Made by a program: the position numbers and the translations under genes
Notes under the pieces: model-generated
The model's database searches: none
What the model was told of the DNA's origin: nothing
Seen by the model: the letters and a program-made list of their open reading frames with translations, nothing else
In this document: positions 37,374 to 48,415 of the stretch, piece after piece
Numbering within the stretch: position 1 is the stretch's first letter
How the letters are laid out: each line of letters begins with the position of its first letter
Assembly (NCBI GenBank): GCA_013365365.1
Contig: JABVXU010000024.1
Location: 285,076-349,075, forward strand
Source of the DNA: Cruorifilaria tuberocauda
Lineage: Eukaryota > Nematoda > Chromadorea > Rhabditida > Onchocercidae
Direction of reading: 5' to 3'
DNA length: 64,000 nt

Positions 37374-37793
37374 TTAATGTCCGAAACATCTCGAGGAATC
37401 GTATGTGTGTGTGTGTGTATTTGTTCGAGTAAGGATGGAGGAGAGGCAGAGAAGAACAGGATGTAAAGGTGTATGTGGGTGTGGAGAAGAGTGATCGATA
37501 GTGTAGGGCGAGCAGAGGAAGTGGTCGTATCTGCAGGAAGTTAGTGCGGATGACATGTGGACGTTGTGGTTACCATTGCCAAGTGTATCCATTATTGATT
37601 TCTCCGGAGTCTCCTCCAGTATATCTCGGAGGACGGAGTGGAGTGGAACGCGCCGCATATACAAATTCACCCCTCCTTCTGAAGTCGCCTGATGATACCT
37701 CAACGATTCTTCCCTACCAATCCTGTAATTGTATCGCGTGTGCTTTTCTTCCGGTGAAAACCCACCCGCCTGGGAGGTATCATCGATTATCAT
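37374..37793 (-). other. Uncertain 139-codon open frame in a GC-richer island
   Basis: An ATG-initiated minus-strand frame gives MIIDDTSQAGGFSPEEKH at its start, followed by a fairly protein-like middle (YNYRIGREESLRYHQ, VPLHSVLRDILEETPEKS). It then degenerates into His/Thr codons from a (GT)n microsatellite near 37400-37420. The opposite strand is also open for 91 codons (37544-37819). I do not recognise the product and found no partner exons. It could be a first exon (its likely coding part ends before about 37500), a chance frame in a promoter island, or a noncoding transcript. Confidence 0.2.
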
Positions 37794-38899
37794 TGATTGA
37801 TGGTGATGTATGGTTATGATCTGATAATGCCAGTGATTATGATTTATTAGGATTTACATCAACTTGTACTCGAATCCTGTCACCTACTTCCTTCCGTCCT
37901 TTACCGACAAATCTTCCTCTCCTCCTCATTTTCGCACTGTCGTGCCTGTCCTGGTCAAAGGCTCTCCATGACGGTAATAACATCTCACATTAATACATCC
38001 TTTCTAATTAATTACTTGCACGTAAGTATATTAAGCATTCTATTTTGTGATGCTTAAAAACCGTCCCATTATTCCCCTACTGCTTCCATTACAGTACGAG
38101 GTCGTTGGGCACTATTTGACATAGGCAACATTACGGGACTTAGTTTTAGCGGTTAAGTTGAAACACTCACTACTTTTCTCGCTGTGTTTCCTTGTCGTCC
38201 TACTGTCATCTTTCCCCTACTGCATTAAGATATGGATCTTAGATTTTTTTGAGATACACTTGAGAATTTTAATTCGCCATATTCAATTCAGTACTTGAAA
38301 TGACTTCTAACCTTATATAAGAATTCCAGTTAATTTTCTCTTAATATTTCGTATGAAGGCTGATTGTTATTTTTTTCAATATAGTAAATTAGCAAGTTGA
38401 AAAGAATTAATCAATTACTAATATGAATTTTGCACATTTCATGATTAATTGGTGTAACTCGGTAATTTAGTTGATAGATGAGTAAAAATGTGTCAGGACT
38501 GTGTGGGACGGAAATAAGTTAATGGACAAAAGCTGAGATTATTTTTAAGACCTATGATTAAGAAACAATTCCGATAGGCTTCAGTATGTAGTACCATCTT
38601 AATAAGTCTCCAGGTGAGTAAGACCATGAAAAAGTTTGTCATTGCTTTCCGAGCAAATCCTAATATCGTTATATCCTTGCAACACATTTGCATATTTATT
38701 CAAAAACAAAGAGGTATTTAAATTTTTTTTTGCAAAATTTCAGTAGCGGTACATTGTTGCACCTTTGAAGCGGTTGGTGCTTTTACCCATTCAGATTCGC
38801 TGAATGCTTTTTCCAGCGACTTCTGGAGTGGATAAATTGCTTAGCGTACTATTTTCGCTATCCTGAAGTTTTTGTTTTTCAGTTCCCTTCCACAACGTC

Positions 38900-41800
38900 A
38901 TGGATGGCGTTGATATTTCTAGTAGTTCGGAAAATGGCGATGAAAATACATATGGAATAAACAAAGATCTCAATGGTATTTAACATTGTACATATTACAT
39001 CATTGAACTTTATTTTAACGTTTTGAAAAATATTTAAGGAATGAATTTAAAAAAGAATGCGAATTTGGAGATTTTTGGAATTCTTCAGTTTCTGTTTTCG
39101 TCATAAATCGGGAAGCATGACAATCTTTATAAAGATTCTTATTCAGGAAGAGAACTATGGAGTAGTGGCAGTAATCTTGCGATGGAATCCGATATTGATG
39201 CTGAATTGGATTATGATGAAGAGAATGGAGATAATGAGGAAATGGAACAGATTGAGGGACTATCTAAAGTATTTTTTTTGCTTTATTTTATTCACTCAGG
39301 ATTTTTTGACTGAAATAAATATTCGTTTTTAGAGAGTATTGAAGAATTACATCACAGGAATTATTTTTTCAGGTTTCAGAGATGAAAAATGGATTAGCGA
39401 ATGATGACAGAGATGGATATGATGGAAATTCAGCAAAGCAAAGTGATGTTGAAGTTGGTCATTCTGAAAATATAACTGATAAAGTCGCAGTTGGCATAAG
39501 AAAAGTTGAAAATGAGCTAAGTGAGGAAGGGGAAATCGATGATTTGGAAGAAGGCGAGTTAAAATCTGATGAAGATAGTATTACGGGTTCTATACATTCA
39601 AGTGAAAAGTCGACTCGAAGGTCGGTAAGTTTTACATTGTTTCTATGCATTATCCTTCGCTCTCAAAATTGTCTTACAGATTTATTCAATGGAAGTTCAA
39701 ATTTCGTTCAAGATACTATTAATTTTTAAAATGGAACGCTTTAAAAGCTTACCGGCTTTCGAAGTTACAAAGATTCTAAGAGCGAATAATTTACGAGGCT
39801 TGAATCAATAAATCTTAATCATTTGCGCAAAATTTTTGAGGCAATAGAAACTAGCATTAGAGTAACTGGGCATTGCAATGCTATTACTCTTCAGTTGACT
39901 GATTAAGCATAAACAGCAGTATTGTTTTTGCAGTTTGAATCACATTTGAATGAAATTTTCAGGTGCGTCGAAGTTGTGAAAAAGCTTTGGAACATTCGCC
40001 GCATCATTTGTGGCGCGACAGTCCAACATCGGTTGGAATTTGCAAATTTTATCTTCGCGGAACATGTACATGGGGACCGGATTGTAAATATCTGCATATG
40101 AAAGAGGTACTAAACTGTATACAATAGTGTAGTATTTCATCTGTAATTTGGTATATTTGTACCGTGAAACATCGAATAGAAAATATAGAAAACTCATCTT
40201 ACATATCTGACAATTTAATTCATACCTGAAACTAAATGTGATTCGGTAAAGTGAAATGTTGACGCTCTTAGCAAATAAATATATTAATATTTTTTTTTAA
40301 ATAATATTTTTATTTTAAATAAGTGCAAATTTATCGAATTCAGCCAAAAACTGATGGTTTGGTACCAATGCAGAGCTCCTCAAATGAAAGTGCTTACGCA
40401 CAGCATTCGAATAATGATGAAACAAGAAGCAGAAGCAAAGATTTCAATAAATGTGTGTTTCGCATCAAGCTTTAAGTTAATATAAGAATAGCTTGAAAGA
40501 ATGGTTTCATAAATTTTCATTATTTCAGCTGGTTTCACTACACTTGCCGTTTACCCGTCCAGTTCAACATCGAACGAGAATGAGAAGTCAAATGGTGATG
40601 AAACAGCATGGGAGAAAGGATTGCGTCAGGCGCGTGAAGTAGGTTGCTGTTTTTATGGCTTATGCTTCATTTCAATTTTTTTAAGAAAATTTTTCTCTAG
40701 TAAAAATATGTTATCCAGTTGATGATAAGAGCATCAAAAAAACGTGAAGAAGAGCCTGATTTTGACCGAAAACGGTTACTACTTGCTCCTAGTGGAGATA
40801 TGGATCGACCGCGAACAACGGATGAAGAGTCAGACGATTCTCGCGGACACCGTAAAATGTATGGTTACTATTTGTTAAGGATAAAGTCTGGAATTTTTAT
40901 TTTTGATAGTTCTCCTCATGTCATCAGTTTTATCATTCGATTTTCTATAATAATTTTGACAGATGAAATATCTCCAGATTATTTTAACATTTCAAAGAAT
41001 TATACTATTGTATAACTTTCACATCATCTCGCATCGTGGTAAAGCAAGAACCTTTTGTATGATCAAATCTTGTGGGATGCCAGAAAATCGTTTAATTAAA
41101 TGTGTTGATTTTTTGTTTATAGTTTTACCTTGTTCTAGGCGTCACCGAACATCGCGCTCACCGTTATCTCGAGGCTTTATAAGAGGAGCAAATGGTTTTG
41201 TCGTACGTACACGTGTTGGTTGTCCGAGACTTGATAAATATGATAATCCAGTCAGATCTGACAATGTTAACGGTAAATGGTGCTAAGATCTTATTTTTAT
41301 TGATTATTTTTTATTATAGTGGACATTTATAATTGGCGTTATCTGTTCGCTAACTCTGTCTTCTTCGTGTTCCTTTCTTATCATTATTCATTTTTATTTT
41401 CAGGTGACCGTCATTTTGACTTAGAACGTTGTGGTCTGTATGAAAGGAATGAATTAGGAAAGCCTCGGAAAATTCCATCTTTAATAGACACTATGCTCGA
41501 GGGAAGACGTTTCGAATTTTCAAGAAGTACTTTTTCTCCTTTCATCTTTTTTCAAAAATTTATTGCCTATTTTGTAAGTCAGATTAATCACGAAAGATAA
41601 AATTGCTTCTTATTCAGGATATGACTACGTGCACGATGAGTCTCCTCGGCTGCCTCCTAAAGGTTGGTTTTGTGTTATTTTGACTTCTCTAGATTACATT
41701 AACTGCAGTCAGTAAAACGTAAATTATTTAGATCTTGGGCCACAAGTTCTTTATCCGAATGGAAGACCAAATTATCGCCGTCATGGACCTCTTCCGAAAC

Positions 41801-44489
41801 GTGAGATGTAAGTTCGTAACTTCAAATTTCTAGGTTTATCTTAGAAATAACGTAGATTCATCAAAGTTAACTACAACATTTCAATTTAGCAATAACTTTA
41901 CGGCTTAAATTTTGAATTTCATTCTCTATGTTTTTTTCAGCTCGCCCAATGATCATTATCGCTTGTCACGACGTGATTCTCCACCTCATAGTTCTCGTTC
42001 GCCACTTTCGCGAACACCACGAGATTCTCGTTCATCTAGTCTACGACGTTCGTTATCACCTTCAGGTAAAAGGTGTGGTTCACCACTATTAGCAGACAGA
42101 CGAGAAGCGAATAGAAAGCGAAGTGGTATTGTTCCTATAGGTGGTCTTCTTTCAGGTTATATTTTTTCTTAAAAAATCATTTCTATATGTATAATCAAGT
42201 ATATAATCTAACATTCAGTTCGACGTATGAAATTACATAAGCCTCGTAAATTTGGTTGAAGATGTAGCGCAGCGGAAAAAAACAATTCAAATTGTAAAGT
42301 AAATGAACTCATAATTTAAATTCCGTTGAGAGTCCTCCAAGATTTCAGCCGGTGATCAAATCCACGATCCATGGGAAAGATCACACAAAAAAGGACGAAG
42401 CAAAGATAAAGATTTAATATCCTTAACACTTGGAGCAGAACTCCAAAAAACTCGGCGAACGAATGATATTAAAAAGCAGATACGTCACCGGGATACTGCC
42501 AGCTCGGCAAGCAGTGTTTCAAGAAGGTTTATTGAAGCCTCAATTTATTAAAATTTACGCTGAAGTTTGCTTTCAGTATGAAATACTGTAGATGGAACAT
42601 TTCTGGTACATCTCTCAAATGCTTTTTACTTCATCTTAAACTCATGTAAAATCCCAGCATATCACTGAAACGAAATTTCGAACGGCGCTTGAAGCTTAGT
42701 TTCCTCAGTTTTAGAAGTGTAAGTGCGGACTCATCAATAACTTCCCGTTCTCGATCACATTCACCAGCATCTTCAGAAAGTCGTCATCAGTCTACTTTTC
42801 GTCTTTCATTGATGTCAGCTGTTGCTTCCAGAAATCTAATTGACGATGATGGGTCTTTAAGAGCAACAGACCTTTCATCGTTTCGCATTCCAAAAAAAAA
42901 GAGGTTCTTTCCAAGCTTTCATAATTTCAATTTTATAATTTACGGCTATATTAAGTAAGATTGGGTTGGACTAGAATCGAAAACTGACTGCAAGAGGATC
43001 GTATGATGCAAAATGCGACTAGTATAACTTAAGATAATTCTTTTGTAGATCATCTCCAGTACCGTCAGTGCATCGTTCTAGTACAGTTACTGTTCGTGGC
43101 AGTATGCATTCATTCGAGCGGTCGAACAATCAAAATAAGCGGTACATGCCTTCCAATCTCAAAAGGTTAACTTTTGATTGTTCAGTGGAACTTAACTTGA
43201 TGTTATTACAAACTTGAGTCATCTTTAATGGTTCCTTGTTAACTAACTTATTATTTGCTGCTTATCATCCTGCAGTAAGTTCAGACCTTCTTTATCACCA
43301 TCGCTTCGCCCCGGAATTGCATGGCGAGGGACAAAAGGAGTAAAAGGAGTTAGTAGTCGTGCCGATAAAGCTCATAAACGCAATGTTTTACTCGCAAGAA
43401 AGGATATATCAAGTGATGAAAGTTCATCAAGCACGTCTGGGTTAGTCCGTATCACTGACTAAATAGTGATTCAGATTCTTTCGTTCTTAAAATTCGAAAT
43501 TGTTACATATTTATTTGAAACGTTGCAAAGACCATAGAATTCCTTTTTATGGAGTAATGAACCATTTACGGAATAACTGATGAATTTTCCAACTAAATGA
43601 GTCCATCAAAACAATACTGAATAACGGTTTGAAAATCAATAATCATTGCTACAAGGATTCGGCAACTGTTTAATGAACAGGATTTAGGTTTTAAAAAATA
43701 AAGTTAAAAAAATCATTTTAGGTTTGCTTTTATTAATAAATTACTTGATCAATTCTTTCAAAACAAATTAAACCGTTTATACCAAAGATTTATGTGATGG
43801 TAATTCAAGGAGCTCAAGTAGCAGTAGTGATGATGCAGAGCCTGCCGCTTATCGAATCAAGAAAAAAGTCGATGATGGTTTGCCTACCGAAGGAATACCC
43901 CTATCTCCGGAGGCTACGGCAGAAGATGTGTCCAGTGATGATGGCCAGGTACCTCCATTTCGTAATAAATATAAATTTGTCGTACCTACGTATAAAATAT
44001 CTTAGAGGATTAAGCTGCTATAATGAAAATTAATGTCAAAATTTGCGAAAACCAGTGGTTCTATCTGTGGAAGATTTAAAAAAGTTCAACATTTTATAAT
44101 TGTCTAATTTTTGATTCACTTCCTTCCACAAATATCTGTTTCAATTTTGGTAGTGGCTTCAGAATGCTTCCGATACATCTGTACATAAACCGATTGTTCA
44201 ATGTTCAAAGAAATCTTCAACGGCTGGGAATTCGCGACCAGCTTCGAGAAAAGCAATTGCGGATTATCATGAATCAAGGGTTGATGGTGTGTTACAATTT
44301 TGCGTAAAGAGCACTGAAGTTTTGGATAACAACGGTTATTCATGCTTCTTTTTTTAATTATTATATATTTCAGATGACGATTATGTGGATAATGAAGCGG
44401 AAAAGGAGGAAAGGCGTGCTGAGTTATTACGTCAGTTGAAATGTGTTGAAGAAGCGATAGCTCGTAAACGTAGTCGGCCAGTTATTTGA
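38900..44489 (+). CDS. ZC3H18: ZC3H18 homologue, CCCH zinc-finger nuclear RNA-processing factor
   Basis: Nineteen exons: 38900-38975, 39147-39268, 39373-39624, 39963-40106, 40344-40452, 40529-40638, 40719-40858, 41139-41272, 41404-41526, 41618-41662, 41732-41807, 41941-42155, 42349-42526, 42715-42903, 43049-43141, 43276-43440, 43810-43948, 44154-44286, 44374-44489. They sum to 2559 nt, for 852 residues. An acidic N-terminus (about 1-145, EEGEIDDLEEGELKSDED) precedes one CCCH finger with Cys177, Cys185, Cys191 and His195 in CKFYLRGTCTWGPDCKYLH. Then come WEKGLRQARE and KKREEEPDF, several Ser/Arg-rich blocks, DPWERSHKK, and a C-terminal helix RAELLRQLKCVEEAIARKR. The finger and the C-terminal helix match vertebrate ZC3H18 (about 950 residues), which links the nuclear cap-binding/ARS2 complex to the exosome (NEXT). 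The ATG follows a T-rich AG acceptor by 17 nt. Exons 14 and 18 have paired in-frame acceptors (CCTCAG/TTTTAG and GGTAG/CTTCAG), so isoforms differing by two or three residues are possible. Confidence 0.93.
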
Positions 44490-45241
44490 AATTATATGAA
44501 CTATGATATTTCATATCTAGTCCTTTAAGTATTTTTGTGGTGGAGGATTCTTGATTAATGTTTTTTTGCCGTTATTTATAATATATAATTTATTTACGAA
44601 CCTATTTTTCTGTTCATAGGAATGTGTTTTATTCTCAGTTTCTTGGTTTTAAACCATCTTACTTATCTAATATAACTTTTCGATTCGACTTTCTATTAAC
44701 CTTTTTTGTTGAATTAGACCTTTATTTCTTAAGTGGAAAAATTTGAAACTTTTGGTTCGATGAAAACAGATATACATCCATTCGTTATCAATGATTTTGA
44801 TGGTGATCAGATGTGATTTTTTCGAAGAATGATTATAAAAAATGTGATGTCTGGAGATGATTCTTTCAGAGTGAAAGTTGTGTAGCTGTTCTTAATGATT
44901 TGTTTTTAATTTTTTCAACTTTTTTAGAACATTTGATGTTAGAATAAATGATGGATATTAGTGTTTGGAATATAAAGTGGGAAATAAAATTTAATTAAAG
45001 GTTTCTCTTTCTTCAATTGTTATAGCCTCATTCATGTATGTTTAGCAGTCAGTACTTTTTAAATCAACTTTTTTAAATATTAAATTCCTACTATTTTATA
45101 TTTACAAATTTTTACGCGATTTATGGGATATGCGATATATCTTCTCGGTTAAAAATAATATTTTTAATATGTTGTGAAGAGAGCGGAAATAAGTCAAACT
45201 TCCATTAAGACGTTTCATTAATTGCATCTTAAAATGGACTT
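44490..45241. other. ZC3H18-POP4 intergenic spacer
   Basis: About 750 bp of T-rich sequence separates two genes on the same strand. It should contain the ZC3H18 3' UTR; an AATAAA occurs near 44982. No clear U-rich plus AG pair of the classic operon type directly precedes the POP4 ATG. Co-transcription is therefore possible but not supported beyond orientation. Confidence 0.4.
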
Positions 45242-46531
45242 ATGAGTGTCAGTGCATTTTCAAGATTTAAAATTTTGAAAATATTTCAAAATGTGCCGTT
45301 TGATTCTAGGTATATTGTTGAGTCTGTTCACAAATCTGTTTTGTGGTACAGTGGTTTTGGATATGAATTCGTAAATTCAAAAATGAATGCTGAAGGTTCT
45401 ACTTCATTCGAAGCGCTGAATCCACATAAAATTTTCATTTTGGAAAAACGAATCAAGAAGAAAGTTAAAATTCGTCGGCAACCAATAAAAAACTTTGTGA
45501 AGAGAATTATCAAAAGCGATTTGAAGGACTTGAAGTGTTTTTTTTTAATTTTTTATATTTCTCAAATGGACTCAAGAAACCATTATTGATATATTCGGTT
45601 TAATTTTTAATTCTACGCAAATAGGATGTTTTATCGAGCAGCCGACTCGATAAAAGGGTAGTTTTCTGTACATTATTCGTGATTGCTAGGTAATACAGCT
45701 TTCATTAACAAAGAGAATTATAGAAGTAGAATTCGCACTTTTCGGCAGCAACAGTGTGCGCACTTTTATTCGCAGTTGTTCAATTTCAGGTATTCGCAGT
45801 TTGAACCACTCTATGAATTGTGGTGTGACTATTTTAGCACCTTAGTTGATGGATCCGGTGGTCAGTTGGATGCTCGAGTGTTGAAAGCCGATTATCATGG
45901 GTGCTTCCTGATGGTTGCGGAAGCTGCTAATCCAGCGCAGGTGCTTTTGCCTTCATCATGAGCACTTGAATGTTTTTACGTGAAATTTTAAATTATTTAT
46001 GATATTTTTAGTATGAAGAAAATTTTAATATTCTATTTCAGATTGGTATATGTGGCATTGTAACTCGTGAAACTAGGCAGACCTTTATGTTAATCACAAA
46101 ACAGGATCGCTTGTTAAGTTCGTATTAAATAGATCTATTTTTATAGATTTTTTTCCGCATCATTTTTTTCCATTATATTCTTCATATTAATTATTCATCA
46201 TATACTCTGAGGAAATTCTCCTATTTAATTTCTTATGCAATTGTTATATTTTTAGCTATTCCAAAGCAAGATACCATATTTCAATTTGCACTGGAAGGCA
46301 AAATATATATTTTATTCGGGAACGCACTGAGGTTACTTTTATAAGTTTTGTTGCTTTACTAACTGTACTAAACTGCTTATGTTTTTATTTGTTAGGATAT
46401 TTCTAAATTTCTGGTCTTGGAAAAGTATTTTCATTACTTTGATGAATAATTTTTCTTTTAGATTTCAACCGTCACTGCGAGCAAAAAAAATATTGAGGAG
46501 TCGTTTTTTAATTCCATTCTTTCTGAAATAA
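45242..46531 (+). CDS. POP4: RNase P/MRP protein subunit POP4 (Rpp29)
   Basis: Five exons: 45242-45534, 45790-45940, 46042-46117, 46256-46331, 46462-46531. They sum to 666 nt, giving 221 residues, essentially the length of human POP4 (220). Residues 1-97 are a basic, poorly conserved N-terminal region ending in a lysine/arginine cluster (EKRIKKKVKIRRQPIKNF), as in the family. From about 98 on lies the conserved Sm-like beta-barrel: YSQFEPLYELW, VLKADYHGCFL, IGICGIVTRETRQTF, ITKQDRLL, IPKQDTIFQF and LRFQPSLRAKKIL. The protein is a core subunit of nuclear/nucleolar RNase P and MRP, contacting the catalytic RNA in tRNA 5' maturation and rRNA processing. The exon 1 donor (AA/GTGTTT) is weak, but it alone joins the conserved K-YS in frame. 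A later Met at 45383 is a possible alternative start. Confidence 0.92.
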
Positions 46532-47970
46532 TAATTAGTTTCATTTCTTTATTTCTTCTATCTTGCATTTTTATGTTGCAAATGATGCTTATAAAAAACC
46601 TAGTGTTTGCACATGCAAATCATGTTTTCCAAGTGAAATTCGAAATCATGCTTGTTTTTCCATGAGTTATACTTTTACTTTTATTTGCTTTTCCTAACAT
46701 CTTTGATGGCACTCAACTTGCTCTTTGCTTCTCGGAGTGAAAATGAAGAAGAGACCTTTGAAAGTTTGTGTATTATAATGATTTCTGCTTAACAAATAAT
46801 AACACTCCAAATTACTAGACTAATATCCTACAACGTAGGATATTAGTCTAGTGAATTTTTAGAAAGAAGACGGGAAAATTTTAACATTCATTATCGAAAT
46901 TCAATTTGAGAATTTCATAAGTTGAGGACTTAATGATTGAATTAAGGATATCAAATAATTTGTATTGTGAAAATGGAAAGCATCCACAAAGAAAAACATT
47001 GTTCCTGACTGAATTCATTTTAAGTCTACGAAGCCTTAACAATCGATTTATACGACAATAAAATCTTCGATTGAACTCATAATTTGTCACCGCAGTTATG
47101 AATATCGGCGGCTATGAACTTTCAGTTGTGCTGGCATCATGCCCAGTTTATAATACATTTGATGAAGAAATGAAAGTTGATATGGGTTTTTTCCAAAAAT
47201 ATTTTGTGGGATAAAATCGAATGAAGAAATGATATAAGCACCCGAAGAAAATGTAAGATAACAGTATAGAAAGATATTTGTCTCAATAATTTAACTTACG
47301 CACATCATCCTAATCATATGATCAATAATCAGTATGCTATCTATCATATTAATATATACATCTTCATGCTTATGTTGTCTTACCTCTGTAATTTCATTTC
47401 TATTAGCAGTAGCACGTTTATTAATTAGTATCGAATTTTCCGTTAAAATTTAAATTTGAAATTTGAATTTCACCGTGTATTGGTAATATCAGCGCTTGAT
47501 TTATTTTTACTATCAAGAGCTAAGTAGGTTAAATGATGAAGGTAAATTTACAAGTAAATAGATGGTTGGATTAAAGTTCACACAGGATATTATCAATTTT
47601 CCAACAATTTTTCTCCATTCATCAATTTGCCAATTAAATGAGAATTAAATTCTATTATCGACCAACTAATGCACATTTTTAAGCGAAATTAGACGAATCA
47701 AGTTGCAACATACAGAGTGATAAAATTTTGCAAAATATTAAATGTCAAACGGAGCTGGACAACACTTACATCCCGAAATACTTTCCTAATTCTCATAATT
47801 TCTGACCATAAATATAAACAAACTCTTCGCAACTAACTGTGAAAATTCCAAAAATGTTCGAGTGTAAAGTTCTACTTCCGATTCGAATTTGAGTAAGGAG
47901 ATTTTTCTGCATCACGCATACTTTCTTCATTTCAGTATTTCCCACTCGTCTCTTCATTTGAACACGGCGA
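46532..47970. other. Intergenic region with a perfect hairpin
   Basis: AT-rich sequence follows POP4; no exon is supported. An 18 bp perfect inverted repeat lies about 280 bp after the POP4 stop (annotated separately). From about 47880 the composition becomes richer in G+C, leading into the next putative gene. Short open frames such as 46881-47090 (-) look like noise. Confidence 0.45.
46814..46852. repeat. Perfect 18 bp inverted repeat with 3 nt loop
   Basis: The arm ACTAGACTAATATCCTAC (46814-46831) is followed by AAC and then its exact reverse complement (46835-46852). No base is mismatched in the 18 bp stem. It lies in the region downstream of POP4, so in that gene's RNA it would form a very stable hairpin; as DNA it is a cruciform-capable palindrome. 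Confidence 0.92.
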
Positions 47971-48415
47971 ATGCTCGTGCAGGTATCTCAACGATCTATT
48001 CCGCCGTCTATGATCGATGAAGCAAATCAATACACCTTCATGGCGTCATCTGGAAGCGCAATCAGTGACGATGGCATTCACTCCACAATTGCAGCAGAAG
48101 AAGCACAGAGAGTTAGTTGTCAGTCACCTCCACACCATAGCTGCACCGTGCCACCTGCGCCACCCGTACGTGTGTGTGTGTGGTGTCTGTACAGTGAAGG
48201 TCGTCGCTGTGTTGCTGTGGAGAATGGTGCCAATGTTTGTTTGTAGGGGCGCTGATGACGGGCGCATCCACCTCTCCTCGCATTTCCCTGTACTGTTTAT
48301 GAACGCATTCACCGAACGATTTATCCTTCTGGTCATTCTGGAACCTCTGGTGCTCTCTTGTGCTCGATGGCTTTCTCTCTTTCCCTCTGTTCCCTTTGTC
48401 ACACTACAGTAATAT
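47930..48415. other. GC-richer island with (GT)n run around exon 1 of the unrecognised gene
   Basis: This 480 bp interval contrasts with its AT-rich surroundings and is open in several frames on both strands (for example 48017-48412 +, 48124-48402 -). A (GT)n run lies at about 48167-48181. Only the frame 47971-48111 is used in a gene model; the rest is probably intron or regulatory. It resembles the islands at 34700-35080 and 37370-38230, which also sit near presumed promoters. Confidence 0.4.

Larger units (their letters stand above)
34682..38899. other. Intergenic region with GC islands between UXS1 and ZC3H18
   Basis: The first 400 bp (about 34700-35080) is purine-rich with G/A runs (GGGAGACGGGAGGGGAG) and is the likely UXS1 promoter. 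35100-37300 is AT-rich and holds a perfect hairpin (35800-35841) and a diverged direct duplication (35973-36030 and 36533-36592). From about 37370 to 38230 the DNA again becomes GC-richer, with a (GT)n run and an open frame annotated separately. The last 500 bp leads into ZC3H18, ending in a T-rich AG acceptor (TTTGTTTTTCAG, 38871-38882) 17 nt before its ATG, a candidate spliced-leader site. Confidence 0.5.
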
